Source: Sipunculus nudus
Taxonomy: Eukaryota; Annelida; Sipuncula; Golfingiida; Sipunculidae
Direction of reading: 5' to 3'
NCBI GenBank assembly: GCA_026874595.1
Contig: CM049310.1
Coordinates: 51,457,058-51,521,057 of the forward strand
Length of the DNA: 64,000 bases
Made by a program: the position numbers and the translations under genes. The stretch's first letter is position 1, and each line of letters begins with the position of its first letter. Positions 1 to 10,702 of the stretch are shown here, one piece after another. The notes below the pieces were generated by a model. That model was not told the DNA's origin, searched no databases, and was given only the letters and a program-made list of their open reading frames with translations.

Positions 1-398
1 CCGAAATATTTTGTCGGTCCACTTGGCTACCGGACCATTTTGTATCGGTCCAGAGATCCTTAACCAATCTGTATAGGACTGTGTCATCTTGTTGAATCAT
101 CCGATTCAAGAAAATCTATGCATATAAATATTATATCTAAACTGGTATTACTTTTTCATTTTATTCTTAACGAATGATTTCTATTGCATTTAATATTTAA
201 AAAGGCCAAAAAGGGGCAGCAACGTCTATATATGAGTAAATCTTCTACATTTTGGGATACACATTCTGAATTATAATGGAAATGCATGATTATTTAACTC
301 AATGTTGTAAAACTATATAAATTGGGTAGTGCCATGATAATAAATTAAGATACATCTAGTTTTAATAGTGTATTAAATGCATATTTTATTTCACCAAC

Positions 399-607
399 CT
401 GGACTTGTCCACGACGAACTTAGCAGCAGAGAGAGCGGCATTAGCATGGTCCAAAGTTACTTTGGACTTATCCACCACCACCTGTGCTGCCTGGAGGATA
501 GCAACTGCTGCATCGAGGAAACCTTTACTATTATCAACCACCTTTTGAGCAACAGTCAAAGCCGTATTTGCCGCATGAAGGGTAATCTTACTGGCTTCCA
601 CGATCGC
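399..607 (-). CDS. Gene 1 exon 5, 209-nt helical (coiled-coil-like) exon
   Basis: Starts after CTGCAG in phase 0 (an alternative acceptor, CTAG, nine bases upstream keeps frame) and ends at a GTTGGT donor in phase 2. It encodes about 70 Ala/Val/Lys-rich residues, such as ASKITLHAANTALTVAQKVV, with no prolines, predicted helical. The next exon lies beyond the left edge of the window. Confidence 0.8.
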
Positions 608-3600
608 CTGCAGACCCTAGATGAGTTAATACGGAAAGTGATTTTGCATTATTATATGAATATATTGACTTTAAGACGAGCTTTGAAGAAGAATCCTCTA
701 AGCTTCAGCCTGTTACGTTCTGCCTTGTGCTGCCAATCACTGGATACACTAGCTACAGGATGTACCGCTTGACCCCCAGTGTGCAAACGCTACGGGGGAG
801 TACGATGAGAATTCACCTAACGGATCGTTGGACAGTGCCGTTCGAATAAATTCTGGCACATATTCCTTGGGTAGCGTGAAGACCTCAAATACACCCTATA
901 AAATTATCAAATACCGGTAATCATATTGCATTTGGACCAACATAACTGCCGAAAGAACAGTATGTCCTAATGCATGGGCATTCTGCAGAGGTCCCGGCGG
1001 AGAAGATTTTTGCTAGTATATTTTATGCAGATTAATGATTAATAAAGTTTATAGTATTTACATACGTCAAGGAGGACCAACAGAATTCGCTTAGTTTTAA
1101 GGATTCTAATTCATATTTACAAGCTTTTATTGATTAGCGATCCGGCAAACAAAAGGCTAAAACACTTACTGTATTACCATATCCACATAATATGAAGGTC
1201 TTAATAAAATTGTTTAGATTACGTATGAACAGCTGGGTATTGACAGTACCACAGACCGTGTGTGTTTGTTTGTGTGTGTTTGCGGGTGTCCATTGTTATA
1301 AAAGATTTCTCACCTTCAATCCGGCAAGGCACAATTGTCTTGCGACCCATATGGGTTCGCACTTGATTTCACCTGGAAGACGTGAAATAATAGTAATAAT
1401 AATAATAATAATAATAATAGGGTCTCGTAATCAATTTGACTCTCAAGACTAAAGAAACCCCTGATCGATAACAATTCAATTTTGTGTCATTCTCCTTGAC
1501 GGCTTACTTTTCTGTTTTTGCTGGAGTCACAAAAGATGGACTTTTTCCAATCTCTTTTATTTTCTAAAACGTCTTGTGTTAAGTATTTCATTCTATTTAA
1601 TCGCACATTTCTTTTTTCATTCTGACGTTTGATAAATATCTGAGTGGTATTGCGCAATTACTGATGACTGAAACTTACCAGATTTTTCAGGGATTATAAA
1701 ACGACGTACCTGCAGGTTTTATATAGTTGAGAAGGCAATGATCTTTTGGGTAGGACCATACTTTTTTGGAGCTAGACATTGTTTTTTAGGGTTATAGTTA
1801 ATCATAAACTATACCAGTCTGTTGCAAACAGTCCCGCTCTGAAGTTACTTGTACACATCCAGCCAAAAAGTATAGTTAAAGGTACTGTATGACCTTTGAG
1901 CAGGTTTACCGATGGCCGTGATTATGAAATTTGCCTTAGGCATTATACTTGCTAATCAAGGCGCTAGGCCATATATAGGGGTAAACTAAAGAATAGCAGT
2001 CATTTAGACATAAACATGAATATCTGATAATACATTTAAGGTCGTGTTGATGATAGAAACTTCAACTGCTGGTTCTGTTTGGTCTTCTTTTTCTCAACGA
2101 AATGAGTTAGCCGCTCGGATATGGCAAAATTCCAATGAATGTGGATTCGAATTCATTAACACGCATAAACGTGAGACATAGCCCGTAATTGCTAAGGCGT
2201 TAATATATATAAATATGATGGACGTCAAAATGGTTTTCGAATATTCAACTAAAAGTTTTGTTCTGTACTATGACTGAGTCGGGCTCTGACTGTAACATAT
2301 GTAAGAAATGTTACTCGTGACCATGACAAGTGAAGGGCATGAGATCTATTGTTTTTCCTAGCCCTTCAAAAATATAAAACTAATACCCTCAAATAGGCTT
2401 AATTTCCTTCATGCAACAAATAGTTGCCACAGACCTTTCCTTACGGCATCAGACTTACGTCCAAACTCGTTGGGATTCCATCCTCTCCTTACACGTTTTT
2501 TAAGGAAAAACTGCTGCGCCTGACTGTCATCCATAAAGGCATTGGCATCTCTTCCTGCAAAGTGTCGGTATACGATTATTTTTAAAGTCTATATCAGGGC
2601 ATATTACTTTCCAAATCTAGTTGACGATGCATGTATTATGCTAAGAATCCGGTAACATACACACACTGTGTGAATGTCATGATAATTTAACTGAAACAAA
2701 TAGTAAACGCATATATAGGCAGTGTGGGCCATAAAATGATCCTCTAATTTTCAACCCAACATACAAGCGGGCCAAATAATAAAGGCCCATCTCATCGTTG
2801 CACAAGTTAACATTTATACACGAATCAAGCAAAATATAGCAAAACAAGAAAAATAAGTACACAAGTAATACTAGATATAACCTGACACGAAGAATGACGG
2901 ACATAAAAATATCGCGATAAATAGAAAGTAGATGGGTGGGTCACCGGGGGGGACGGCTCTTCCTGAATAGCTACGGGTTGCTAGGTCTGCACGATTTCAG
3001 TTCTAAGCCTTAACATTAATATAGTTCTTTAATTTACATATAAAATTTCATATCATCAGAACTTCAGAAAGACTATGGATTTTCCCAGTTTCGGACTGTT
3101 TCATATGGGTTAGCAAGTTTTAATGTAGCAACGTGCCATTAAATGAGATTTGTGATTTGTACTTACTTCGTCGGCAGGTAGGACAGTTACTCTCCTTCCT
3201 TTTGAGTGTGTTCACTGCTGAATCAAATTTGGATTTCGCAGCGTTCACAGCGTTCTTCTTCGATTCAAGTGTCCGTATTGCATCGTCAAATTTTGTCTTC
3301 TCACTGTTTACTTTGCTTTTGGCGGATTCAAGTGAATAGATAGCTTGATCAAATTGAGATTTAGCTCCGTTTACTTTTGTCTGGGCATCTGTGAGTTTAT
3401 TCACTGCCGAGTCAAATGCTTTATTTGCTGACATCACCTTTGCCTGCGCATCACCTATTGCTGCATCAGCTGCTTTTCTATAATTATCAAGTGATTCCTT
3501 TACCTTAGTGTGCAGCTCCTGGAACAACTGCTGACGGAATTCTCCCGTGACTTGGAACTCTGCCTTCTTCAGATCTGCATATTGCGCCCGCATATCTAAT

Positions 3601-6600
3601 GCGGCATCAAAGAGGCCAAGGAATTTGCCCTCCATTTTAAAGTGAGCACCTTTTGTGTCAATGGTGAGATTGCCGTATCTAGACATGCCGAGGACCTGAA
3701 GGTCACCCTCAACCATGATAGCAGCTTGCTTGGCCTTCCAACGGAGATCTACATATACACGTGGTCCAAGTCCACGTGAACCAGAAAGCTGAATCAATCC
3801 ATTCCCGATGTTAAAGGGTGACACACGAACATCAACAAAAATACCGTTAGTATCTAGAGCAATATCAGCATCTAATCTGAAAAACAAAATTTCCAACGTT
3901 CCCTTTAAGAACAGGCCTTGAGGGATTGAGACTCCATTCGGTAAAGTCCTCCGGACAAATGAGTAGGATGCGTTAACACCGTTAGGAAATCCCATATCTG
4001 AAATCTCTTTTGGTATAGAAACAGAAGCAGCAAATGCCTTTAACATACCACTGATCGTCAGTGTGTTTATATTCCCTAAGAAGTAGTTGTTTATTGGGTT
4101 AACTCGGTCAATACCAAAGTACGCCTTAGCTTCTATGGGAGTAGCATCTGGGTTGTCTAATAAACCAATGCGCACGTTTGCACCCATTTCCAATGCTGTC
4201 ACACCCAAAGGATCAGGAAGTACGGCAATGCTAAAATGCATATCGCCCACACTAAGTATAGGGAAACCAAAAGGTTTTTCCCACATTCCCTGTGAATACA
4301 TCGTCAACTGTATGCCACTCTGAGAGAAACCAAATGACCCAGTGAAAGTAAGAGGTGGATTGTTCAAGACAAGAGTCCCTTTAAGAGACACTGCGTTGCT
4401 TGAAGGACCAAGTTCAACTGCAAACCCAACATCCTCAATAGCAGCACCTGCGATCAGATTGATACGGCTAGGGATAGTGGCAGAGAGTTTGATGCTATTA
4501 GGCTGAAGTTTTCCCCCAAGGACAAATGTCGCATTTTCTCCTAAGATTCTTTTGCTTATTCTGCATAAATTGTCACAGGGATCGGGGAATGCAAAAACTC
4601 CTGCAAACTCAATACCTTTTGTTATTTTAATCTCTTTCAGGCCATCAGATGTAAAATGCATGTGCTCCGCACTTTTTGGGACTGATCCTGATGACATGAT
4701 TAAAGAGGGTTTAATGTTATCTAAGATGTGTATTCCTGGGATTTTGCCCAGGTCAACTTTTCCAGCCGTCAGTTTCTTGACAATATCAATGATACTCACT
4801 TCTCCCATGACAAGCCCAGCTGCAACAACATTTGTGCCACCGACGTTACCCATTACAAGCTCAACTCTATTGGCTGTCCAACCACCTATTTGTGCTGAAC
4901 CTGCCAGGTTAAGAACTTTATCAGTTCCCAAATAAATTTTCATGTATGGATTTCTAACTGAAAAAGTGGACATTCCAATACTTTTTATGACAGACTCAAG
5001 AGGCCCTGAAGGAAGAAATGAGAGAGCAAATTTTTCAATCAGTTTCCCGACCGGTATGTTAAATTTGGGACTTGCCTCGGCTATGAATGCCTTCTCACCT
5101 ACTGGTTTAGATATTGTCAAGGGGATGCTCATGTCGCCTATATTCCAAACTGATGACATGTCAACTCCGAAATCGGTGCCTGCCCCTGATACCGTAACAT
5201 GGAAGGTCATTTCGACAGATGACAGTACTATAGCATTAGGGATAATGGTTATTGGGCCTGGGGATCTTACCGGGATGGAAACAGATTTATTTTGGGCATT
5301 CAACAAAATGTCTACGATTTCCCAGTTAAAGATGGCATCTAGATCCAAGCCACTTGGAAGATTCATGTTTGCGAGATGTTGTTTAAATTTAGAGAATACA
5401 TCATTCAGCTTCAAACCACCTCCTTGTTGGAGTTTGAAGGTTAAATGTTTAGGATTGACCAGGCGGATACTGACCGTATGTGTTTCTCCTGCAGCACTTG
5501 CGTCAAATTGGATAGTTGTCCCATTTACAATCTCTCCCATTCCATCAAGGGTAGCGTCAGGATAATCAAGGGCAGGCGCCAAAAGGTTCTTATTTGCATA
5601 CCTGAAGCAAAATCCACTAAGAGACAAAGTGTCAAATAAAGGGACCACTGAGATATCAACATCGGTGATTTCTTGAACCACTTCAGGCAACGACAGGGTT
5701 TTCGAGCTGACACCTGCTACATCAAAGTAGGTCACCCAACCTTGCGTCGTTTTCTTTTTGGTAAGTGTAATAAAAACCTGTGGATCACCGAGCTTTGTTG
5801 ATGGGACAGTAAAACTAAAGCGGATTACCTTGGAGGTGTTTGAGAATTCGCCCACCATATTGACATTAGAAAGCTGGACATTGCCAATTTTTAGAGCCTG
5901 CAGGGCTGAGGAAAGTTGACTGCCACCTAAGAATGGGCTATTAGCAAGCTGTGCGATAGAGGCACTGCTGGCAACTAGGGCCCCATTTAAAACGAAAACC
6001 TTGGTTTGGTCGATTGATGCGGTGAATGAATATTTGTTTGGGCCAAATGTTACTACACCTGAAGATATCAAGGTGAAGGACTTGTCGGCTCCGTTATATG
6101 TTATAACTAGAGTAGTGCCTGGGTCTACCTGGAGGGCTTCATCGACGAGAGCGTACTTGTTGTCATTCTGCATGGACATAGTTACCTCTTTAGCGCATAC
6201 ATCCAAGTCCACTCCAGTTATATGCGTGTTGCTTGGTATTACCTCTTTGGCCAATAGACTCAATGGACTGTCTGCTCCAAAGGCTTTTGCTACAGCCACT
6301 TGAGGTGTGAAGCATTTCGGAGGTTTTTGGGCGAAGTTGTAGTCGCAGTCATTCGTGGAGTTCACGACGACGGAACATTTGTCTGTTATTTTGTACTCGC
6401 CAAGCAGGAGTTCCTTAAGATCACTTGTTAAGGTCGAAAAAATATCTTCAGCCGTAGGGAGATTCAGAACTGAAAGATAAATTATAAATAATTTTACATA
6501 AGATTGTAGATATATCATCTTAAAATAGGGGTTGGATTTGGTATTAATATTTCGATTTTGCACTTATCAGATGCGGGGTGGGACCCTTTGCCGGATATTC

Positions 6601-7495
6601 GAGGATAAATCCAATGACAAGGAATTACTTTGTAGCTGCATTTTTAACAAATGAATGAAGTAATAATATATAATAAAAAAAAGTGTTGACATAGACATTT
6701 CTTAATTTAACAATTTTGAAAGTACATAATAGAAATAAACGTTGGTAATATTTGGGTATTGAATGTACATATAAAACAGTTGAAATAATCTCTGCATCGT
6801 GGTACATCAAGCATTTTCCCCGAAACTGAATTACTTTTTACACATTGTTTGATGTGTTATTATATTGTTACATATATTGATGTTACATCGATATTTCTCA
6901 GCAATAAAGTCTTCAGAAGATTCTATTTTCAAAATCAGGAGGTTGAATAATATGCTCAAATCATTTGGATCTACATTTAAAAGTAATGTCCAATTGATGA
7001 AAATTTAAAAAATAAATTTCAGTCACCTGCAATTCAGATTTAAATTCCATATACGAAATGCAGTAATAATTTTGAAATTTACACACCAATTAAAATTAAG
7101 GGTAACCTGAGCTTTAGAATTATAACCTAGACATCAGGAATTTCAAATATAGTTTTATCTTTCTTAAATAAACCGATTTTGATACCAGTTGTTTCCAAGC
7201 CCAACCGTTATGAGAATATCAAAAGTTTTCAGAAGAGAATCTTATGAGTTATTAAGGAAAAACTGAAACAATGTTTAAACACTTGTTGGCTAGTTTTGAC
7301 CTTAATATTAATTGTAAAAACATAAATATTTCAATATCGAAATAAAATTTAGCCTAAATAATAGTAGAATGCAACATAAATAGGTATCAAAGATAATAAG
7401 AAGTGTCAAGATTTGCACTCACATTCCTTGACGGTGGCAGTATTTTGTCCACGGGTCAATCCGATGACCAGGAGGATCAACACTTGCGCCCATAT
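399..7495 (-). CDS. Gene 1: secreted beta-rich/coiled-coil protein, 3' end off window, initiator lost
   Basis: First copy of the array gene, read right to left. Exons seen: 7423-7495 (signal peptide), 3167-6469 (large exon), 2459-2554 (RVRR exon), 1314-1372 (Cys-rich hinge) and 399-607 (helical). The last three exons of the model lie left of base 1. Splice sites and phases match the complete copies, and the large exon is open throughout. The first exon differs from genes 2 and 3 by a two-base change that turns the ATG-AGG start into ATA-TGG. An in-frame TGA lies four codons before the lost start, and no other in-frame ATG occurs in the exon. Translation would need another start, such as the in-frame ATG just before the large exon's acceptor. 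Function unknown; secretion is inferred from the leader and N-glycosylation sequons. Coding identity is near certain; whether this copy is functional is open. Confidence 0.8.
749..895 (-). other. Protein-like open segment in intron 4 of gene 1
   Basis: After an ATTTTATAG acceptor, 48 codons run open to TAG: GVFEVFTLPKEYVPEFIRTA and LSNDPLGEFSSYSPVAFAHW, ending GSSGTSCS. Composition looks like protein. Equivalents lie at 19906-20064, 39539-39685 and 57497-57643. The unit 2 copy has a TGA at 20011-20013 in place of CGA, and its end differs (TCSSCIQ type). No phase-compatible donor links it to exon 5. It may be an alternative terminal exon or a relic of another gene. Confidence 0.35.
1144..1313 (-). 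other. Intron 4 start of gene 1, possible phase 0-0 cassette exon
   Basis: Within this stretch TACCCAG/CTG opens 63 nt ending ACA/GTAAGTG, encoding LFIRNLNNFIKTFILCGYGN plus T. It starts and ends in phase 0, so it could be inserted between exons 4 and 5. The intron to exon 4 would be only about 80 nt. The donor is weaker in unit 2 (GTAAGG). Conserved in all four units, but so is noncoding sequence. Confidence 0.25.
1314..1372 (-). CDS. Gene 1 exon 4, 59-nt Cys-rich hinge exon
   Basis: The acceptor is CTTCCAG and the donor GTGAGA; the exon enters with 2 nt and leaves in phase 0. It encodes EIKCEPIWVARQLCLAGLK; the E after the first Cys is A in the other three copies. The pair of cysteines follows the CPTC of the large exon, giving a CxxC...C...C arrangement before the helical segment. 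An (ATT)n microsatellite lies just upstream of the acceptor. Confidence 0.75.
1386..1419. repeat. (AAT)n microsatellite next to exon 4 acceptor
   Basis: AAT repeats; equivalent tracts are at 20556-20597, 40176-40209 and 58132-58171 with different lengths. On the gene strand they are (ATT)n ending about 15 bases before the exon 4 splice acceptor. Confidence 0.9.
2459..2554 (-). CDS. Gene 1 exon 3, 96-nt exon with RVRR site
   Basis: This exon has a CTTTGCAG acceptor and a GTAAGT donor. It enters with 2 nt and leaves with 1 nt, so it is symmetric and could be included or skipped without changing frame. It encodes about 32 residues including DANAFMDDSQAQQFF and KKRVRRGW. R-V-R-R fits the furin-type R-X-K/R-R consensus. 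It lies between the large exon and the Cys-rich hinge exon. Confidence 0.72.
3167..6469 (-). CDS. Gene 1 exon 2, 3.3-kb beta-rich exon with helical repeats
   Basis: The exon is 3,303 nt and open in one frame. It is bounded by a CTTTCAG acceptor (6470-6476) and a GTAAGT donor (3161-3166), entering with 2 nt and leaving in phase 1. The N-terminal part has four cysteines within about 110 residues, followed by about 900 residues of alternating hydrophobic/polar sequence suggesting beta-strands, with several NxS/T sequons. At its C-terminal end four consecutive 21-residue repeats (3189-3440) precede NCPTCRR. The open frame runs a further 31 codons upstream of the acceptor. That upstream sequence contains an in-frame ATG and hydrophobic residues, so an intron-retaining start is possible. 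No named domain recognised. Confidence 0.93.
3189..3440 (-). repeat. Four 21-residue helical repeats in gene 1
   Basis: Four consecutive 63-nt blocks encode KVMSANKAFDSAVNKLTDAQ(T), KVNGAKSQFDQAIYSLESAK(S), KVNSEKTKFDDAIRTLESKK(N) and AVNAAKSKFDSAVNTLKRKE(S). Phe-Asp-x-Ala-Ile/Val and a Leu recur at fixed positions. Twenty-one residues equal three heptads, so a regular coiled coil or helical rod is likely. The same array is present in the other three genes. Confidence 0.88.
7423..7495 (-). pseudogene. Gene 1 exon 1, signal-peptide exon with mutated start codon
   Basis: This 73-nt segment ends at a strong GTGAGT donor (7417-7422) in phase 1, matching the 2-nt start of the large exon. Reading the same frame as genes 2 and 3 gives a hydrophobic stretch, AQVLILLVIGLTRGQNTATV, typical of a signal peptide. 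The initiator position (7493-7495) reads ATA instead of ATG. An out-of-frame ATG is created one base further on. The rest of the exon is intact, so this may be a recent loss of initiation, not a decayed exon. Confidence 0.65.
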
Positions 7496-7837
7496 CGGGA
7501 AACTTCAATAAATTGTGCATCAATAAATATTTTCCCATTTCTCTCTTCAAAAAATATAAGCGTTTGTCGTCTCCCTTAAGCAATTTAAGCTGCGAATATA
7601 CCTTACATTTATCAATATATATCATCAAGGAAATATTCAGATTTCCAGACCGAACTGACTTATAATTTGTCTAAATCCCTCGTTCCACACAATATTGATT
7701 GTACTTTTACCAACTTTCTTCTTTTTGTTTAGTATATTTTAATATTGTAAGAGAAGACCTAAAAGTAATCGGTCTTTATGAGAATCTATGACAGTTGTAT
7801 TTTATAAAACGTTGTATTAATGGGTTACAGAGATGGA

Positions 7838-7853
7838 CCCCCCCCCCCCCCCC
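7838..7853. repeat. Poly-C tract (16 C), unit 1
   Basis: A run of 16 C (16 G on the gene strand) about 340 bases upstream of the signal-peptide exon. Equivalent runs are at 26958-26973 and 46571-46585. Confidence 0.9.
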
Positions 7854-8426
7854 AAGTAGTCTAAGTTAAAAATCTGTAATAATAATCTATATATACAGTA
7901 TTGGCTTTATATTTACGGGGCTCAATTTTCGCGCTCAAGCAATTTTTTATAGTTTCACGGGGTTTCATTTTCGCGTTTGGGGTATATATTGATACAGTTA
8001 ATGTAGTTTAAAAACACCAAAATAGGTATGGATTCTTTATTATACAAAGTTACATGTCAATTTAATTAGGGCCCCCAGCCCTACCTTGATCATACCTTGT
8101 TCGGATTAAGTAACAGAAACATAGTTCCATGGAAATAACAAGGTTACGGAAGCGACCATATCCCTGAAGCGGTCGCACACGGAAATATGTTACACTTTCA
8201 ATATGTTTGATATCTACTCTATACTTTTCTATATCAAAAGATATAGTTAACAATTAAAAAATATAATTATGATGAAACATCGCCGATAAACGTTAAAACT
8301 CTTTTAATTCAATGCTAACATATACTTCCTTCTAGATTGACAAACATTTTTAGGGGGGGTGCGGGCCCCAGCGATACAGTGATTTCATAATGTGTACCGT
8401 GAAATGGTTTCATATAACGACATTTT

Positions 8427-8678
8427 TCAACATACATATATTTGAAACAAGCATGAAACTGACTTATTGCAGTAAAATAAGGTTTCTACTTCAGGTTTAT
8501 ATATAAATCGGTTGAGTTCAGTGAAAGGCTGAAATCTAAAGCCGCTGCCGTGTCCAGAGACAGTCCTCGAGCCGATCATCGTGAAACTTTCGAGCAGGCT
8601 TGATGGACCATATGATCCAAGGATGAGTCCCACTTGGTAGTGTATTTGAATTTCTACTCGACCAAAAAATAGTGTCAC
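8427..8678 (-). pseudogene. Possible degenerate SRCR-like exon, unit 1
   Basis: Open minus-strand frame with VTLFFGRVEIQIHYQVGLIL, then GSYGPSSLLESFTMIGSRTV and SGHGSGFRFQPFTELN. The GRVEIQ...Q-V-G and VSGHGSGF pieces recall the start and middle of scavenger receptor Cys-rich domains, but the cysteines and the WGTVCDD core are missing. Units 2 (about 27600-27800) and 3 (about 47210-47410) have a TGA after GLIL. No clear splice acceptor. Likely a relic, and the family guess is weak. Confidence 0.3.
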
Positions 8679-9529
8679 AGAAAAAAAGAAGTGGCTGAAT
8701 GCTGTTATTCATTATTCATTTACATTCCATTTTTACATCTTTGGTAACCGAAGACTTTAAGATCAAGCTTAAACCGAAAAGCATTATTCAACAAGAAAAA
8801 AAGCTTGTTTTGTGGTGCACAACTGTAATTGTGCACACGATCTACCCATATCCGTGCGACATTCATAAAGCTCTTTTTGTTAAGTTACTTGCACACTTAT
8901 ATGTAAGTCTTGAGGAAAAATATTATAAAAAAAATTTAAATTTTATAAGCATTATATAAGCGAAAATATAAGCATTTTTCGATATAAAAAAGGATGTTAT
9001 GCATTTATAATCTGTGCACTTTGTCGTTCTGATATTACCGCTATTTTTTACTGAATTTTCCATTCCCTCCAAGAATTAAGATGCTCTCACACAGAAACGT
9101 TCATACTTTAGAAGCCGACAAATATTTGTATAGAATCCGTTAAATACTCTAAGGACAAGTTTTGTTTTCCTATTAAATTTGCTGTAAAAGCTGCTGGTTT
9201 TGGCCAGATGCTCATCTCCTCTGAACACGGTTCCGTCTAACATTTCCTGTCTTTGCTAAGTCATTTTTACACCAAACAGTACATCTAATTTACATAACCA
9301 GAGCGATATATTATGTTTCATATCACTTTAGAGGTATTTAGAGGTGTTCCTTTAATATTGCCAATGAATATACTGTAGATATGCTGTATGTTTTCAAATG
9401 TGCTTCTTAATTTTTTGGGTTTTTTTCTTGTGAGACACTGTAACGCAGTATATCAATATGATGTATAAATTATATATATATAAATTAACTAATTAAAGAA
9501 ATAACCTGACATTAAAAAAACTGACTTAC

Positions 9530-10178
9530 CGGTTCATTGCTGTTGGCTTCATCATTAGCAGATCAGTCATATCGGACCATTCTCTGCTGTGGTTAGCCGA
9601 TTTACGTTGGCTTTATATACTCTACCGACACACGGGACCGCTATAACTATATTGATGAGCCCTGTATTACTACGAGAAAGGACGGACCCACTTGAAAAAG
9701 TCCTCAAACGATGACAGCGGATGTTGCCATCCCAGTTGATATTATCTGCCAGGTCTTTGGAGTTATGAAGAATGACCTTTCAATTTTCACAGTGGGAACG
9801 ATTATTAAAGATACAACGATATCATTACATATGTGCGGGGTCTGGTGTTACAGTTCTGAATCAAACGTACCTTTTGCCTGTCGTATGCGCACGAACAATT
9901 GTAACGTTGAAGTCACAGCTGCACCTATTTAACTTTTGTAGTACGTTGCATGTAATGCCAGGGTTTAATAGCATCCCTGATAAACGTACATCCATCAGTG
10001 CTAAAGTCAATGGAAAAGCTTTTTATATTAGTTCTTAGCAATTAATGACTGTTATCAGAGAGTTCATCAGCCTGTTGAAGACATACGGGCCTGTGTCACG
10101 TGACCTACACAGCTTGTCCGGTTGGCGACAAGTGGGAACTCATAACTGGCAAAACGTTGGGAAAGGAATACCTCGAAC
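9530..10178 (-). pseudogene. Unrecognised exon cluster ('gene B'), unit 1, damaged
   Basis: Three exon-like blocks: 10087-10178 (92 nt, 1-nt start, phase 1 end), 9871-10000 (130 nt, 2-nt start, phase 2 end) and 9530-9776. The first two join in frame with good splice sites. The third has a 10-bp deletion relative to units 2 and 3, between two CAT triplets, which shifts its frame. Its upstream frame also contains stops in every unit. Probably a decayed extracellular protein gene. Confidence 0.45.
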
Positions 10179-10384
10179 CTATGGTACCATGTCGCTGTTT
10201 TGCTTTAGGTTTTTAATTTCAATTTAAGCAAGTTTTAATTAAATAGTATATATCTCTTATTTTTTAGGTAATACATAGAAACATATTAATTATTTTGAAC
10301 TTTTTTTTTAATATTTGTTTTGTTAGAGGTAACCGCCACTTTTTTTTAATGCTAGCTTAACTAAGTAAATGTACATCTGCAGAT

Positions 10385-10702
10385 TTCCATTCCGGTTTCG
10401 GACTACGTGACAGGGCAGTATCACACGCTTCCTCTCATTCTATATCCTGGCGTTAACCAGGCCCGGTGACTACTGCACCTGCGGGCCCTGGGCTGGTAAT
10501 AATACCACCAAGGACCCCCGAAAGGCGCACTCGTTTGTGAGTGAAACACGGCCGTTGGGCACGACCTTCCCATTAAGCCTGCAGAGCGCTCACCTTGGGT
10601 GGGGGCCGACCGTAAAAAAAACCTCACCGCCTCAGCTGAGATTCGAACTCACGATCTCACTGCTTTGAGTCCTGCGCTCTACCCCTGAGCCACAGAAGCC
10701 GG
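10385..10702 (-). mobile_element. tRNA-derived SINE, unit 1
   Basis: On the minus strand the element begins with a tRNA-like head: A box TGGCTCAGGGGT (10681-10692) and B box GAGTTCGAATCTC (10638-10650), followed by about 250 bases of GC-richer body. The head does not fold as a clean tRNA gene and has no acceptor-stem partner, so a SINE is preferred. The end of the body is approximate. It was duplicated with the unit, not inserted independently. Confidence 0.75.

Larger units (their letters stand above)
7496..9529. other. Spacer left part, unit 1: upstream region of gene 1
   Basis: No convincing complete gene. It holds the presumed gene 1 promoter area, a poly-C run, an SRCR-like fragment and AT-rich filler. 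TTTCGCG/CACGGGG-type sequence at 7915-7985 resembles dispersed repeats I associate with bivalve genomes. Confidence 0.5.

Noticed and set aside
377-772. Plus-strand 131-codon frame over exon 5
   Set aside because: Antisense shadow of the helical exon; truncated by a frame change in unit 4 (57126-57407).
1192-1452. Plus-strand frame with a poly-Ile run
   Set aside because: The Ile run is the AAT microsatellite and the rest is antisense to exon 4.
2677-2904. Minus-strand frame with a hydrophobic, signal-like start (SVILRVRLYLVLLVYLFF)
   Set aside because: The ATG becomes ATA in unit 2, there is no phase-compatible donor, and the sequence lies inside intron 2; probably chance in AT-rich DNA.
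4552-5565. Plus-strand open frames of 127 and 207 codons opposite the large exon (and in each copy)
   Set aside because: Exactly antisense to a long conserved coding exon with splice sites on the other strand; no independent start context or domain.
10636-10702. tRNA gene on the minus strand
   Set aside because: A and B boxes are present, but the anticodon stem is poor, there is no 3' acceptor partner, and a long body follows; a SINE explains it better.
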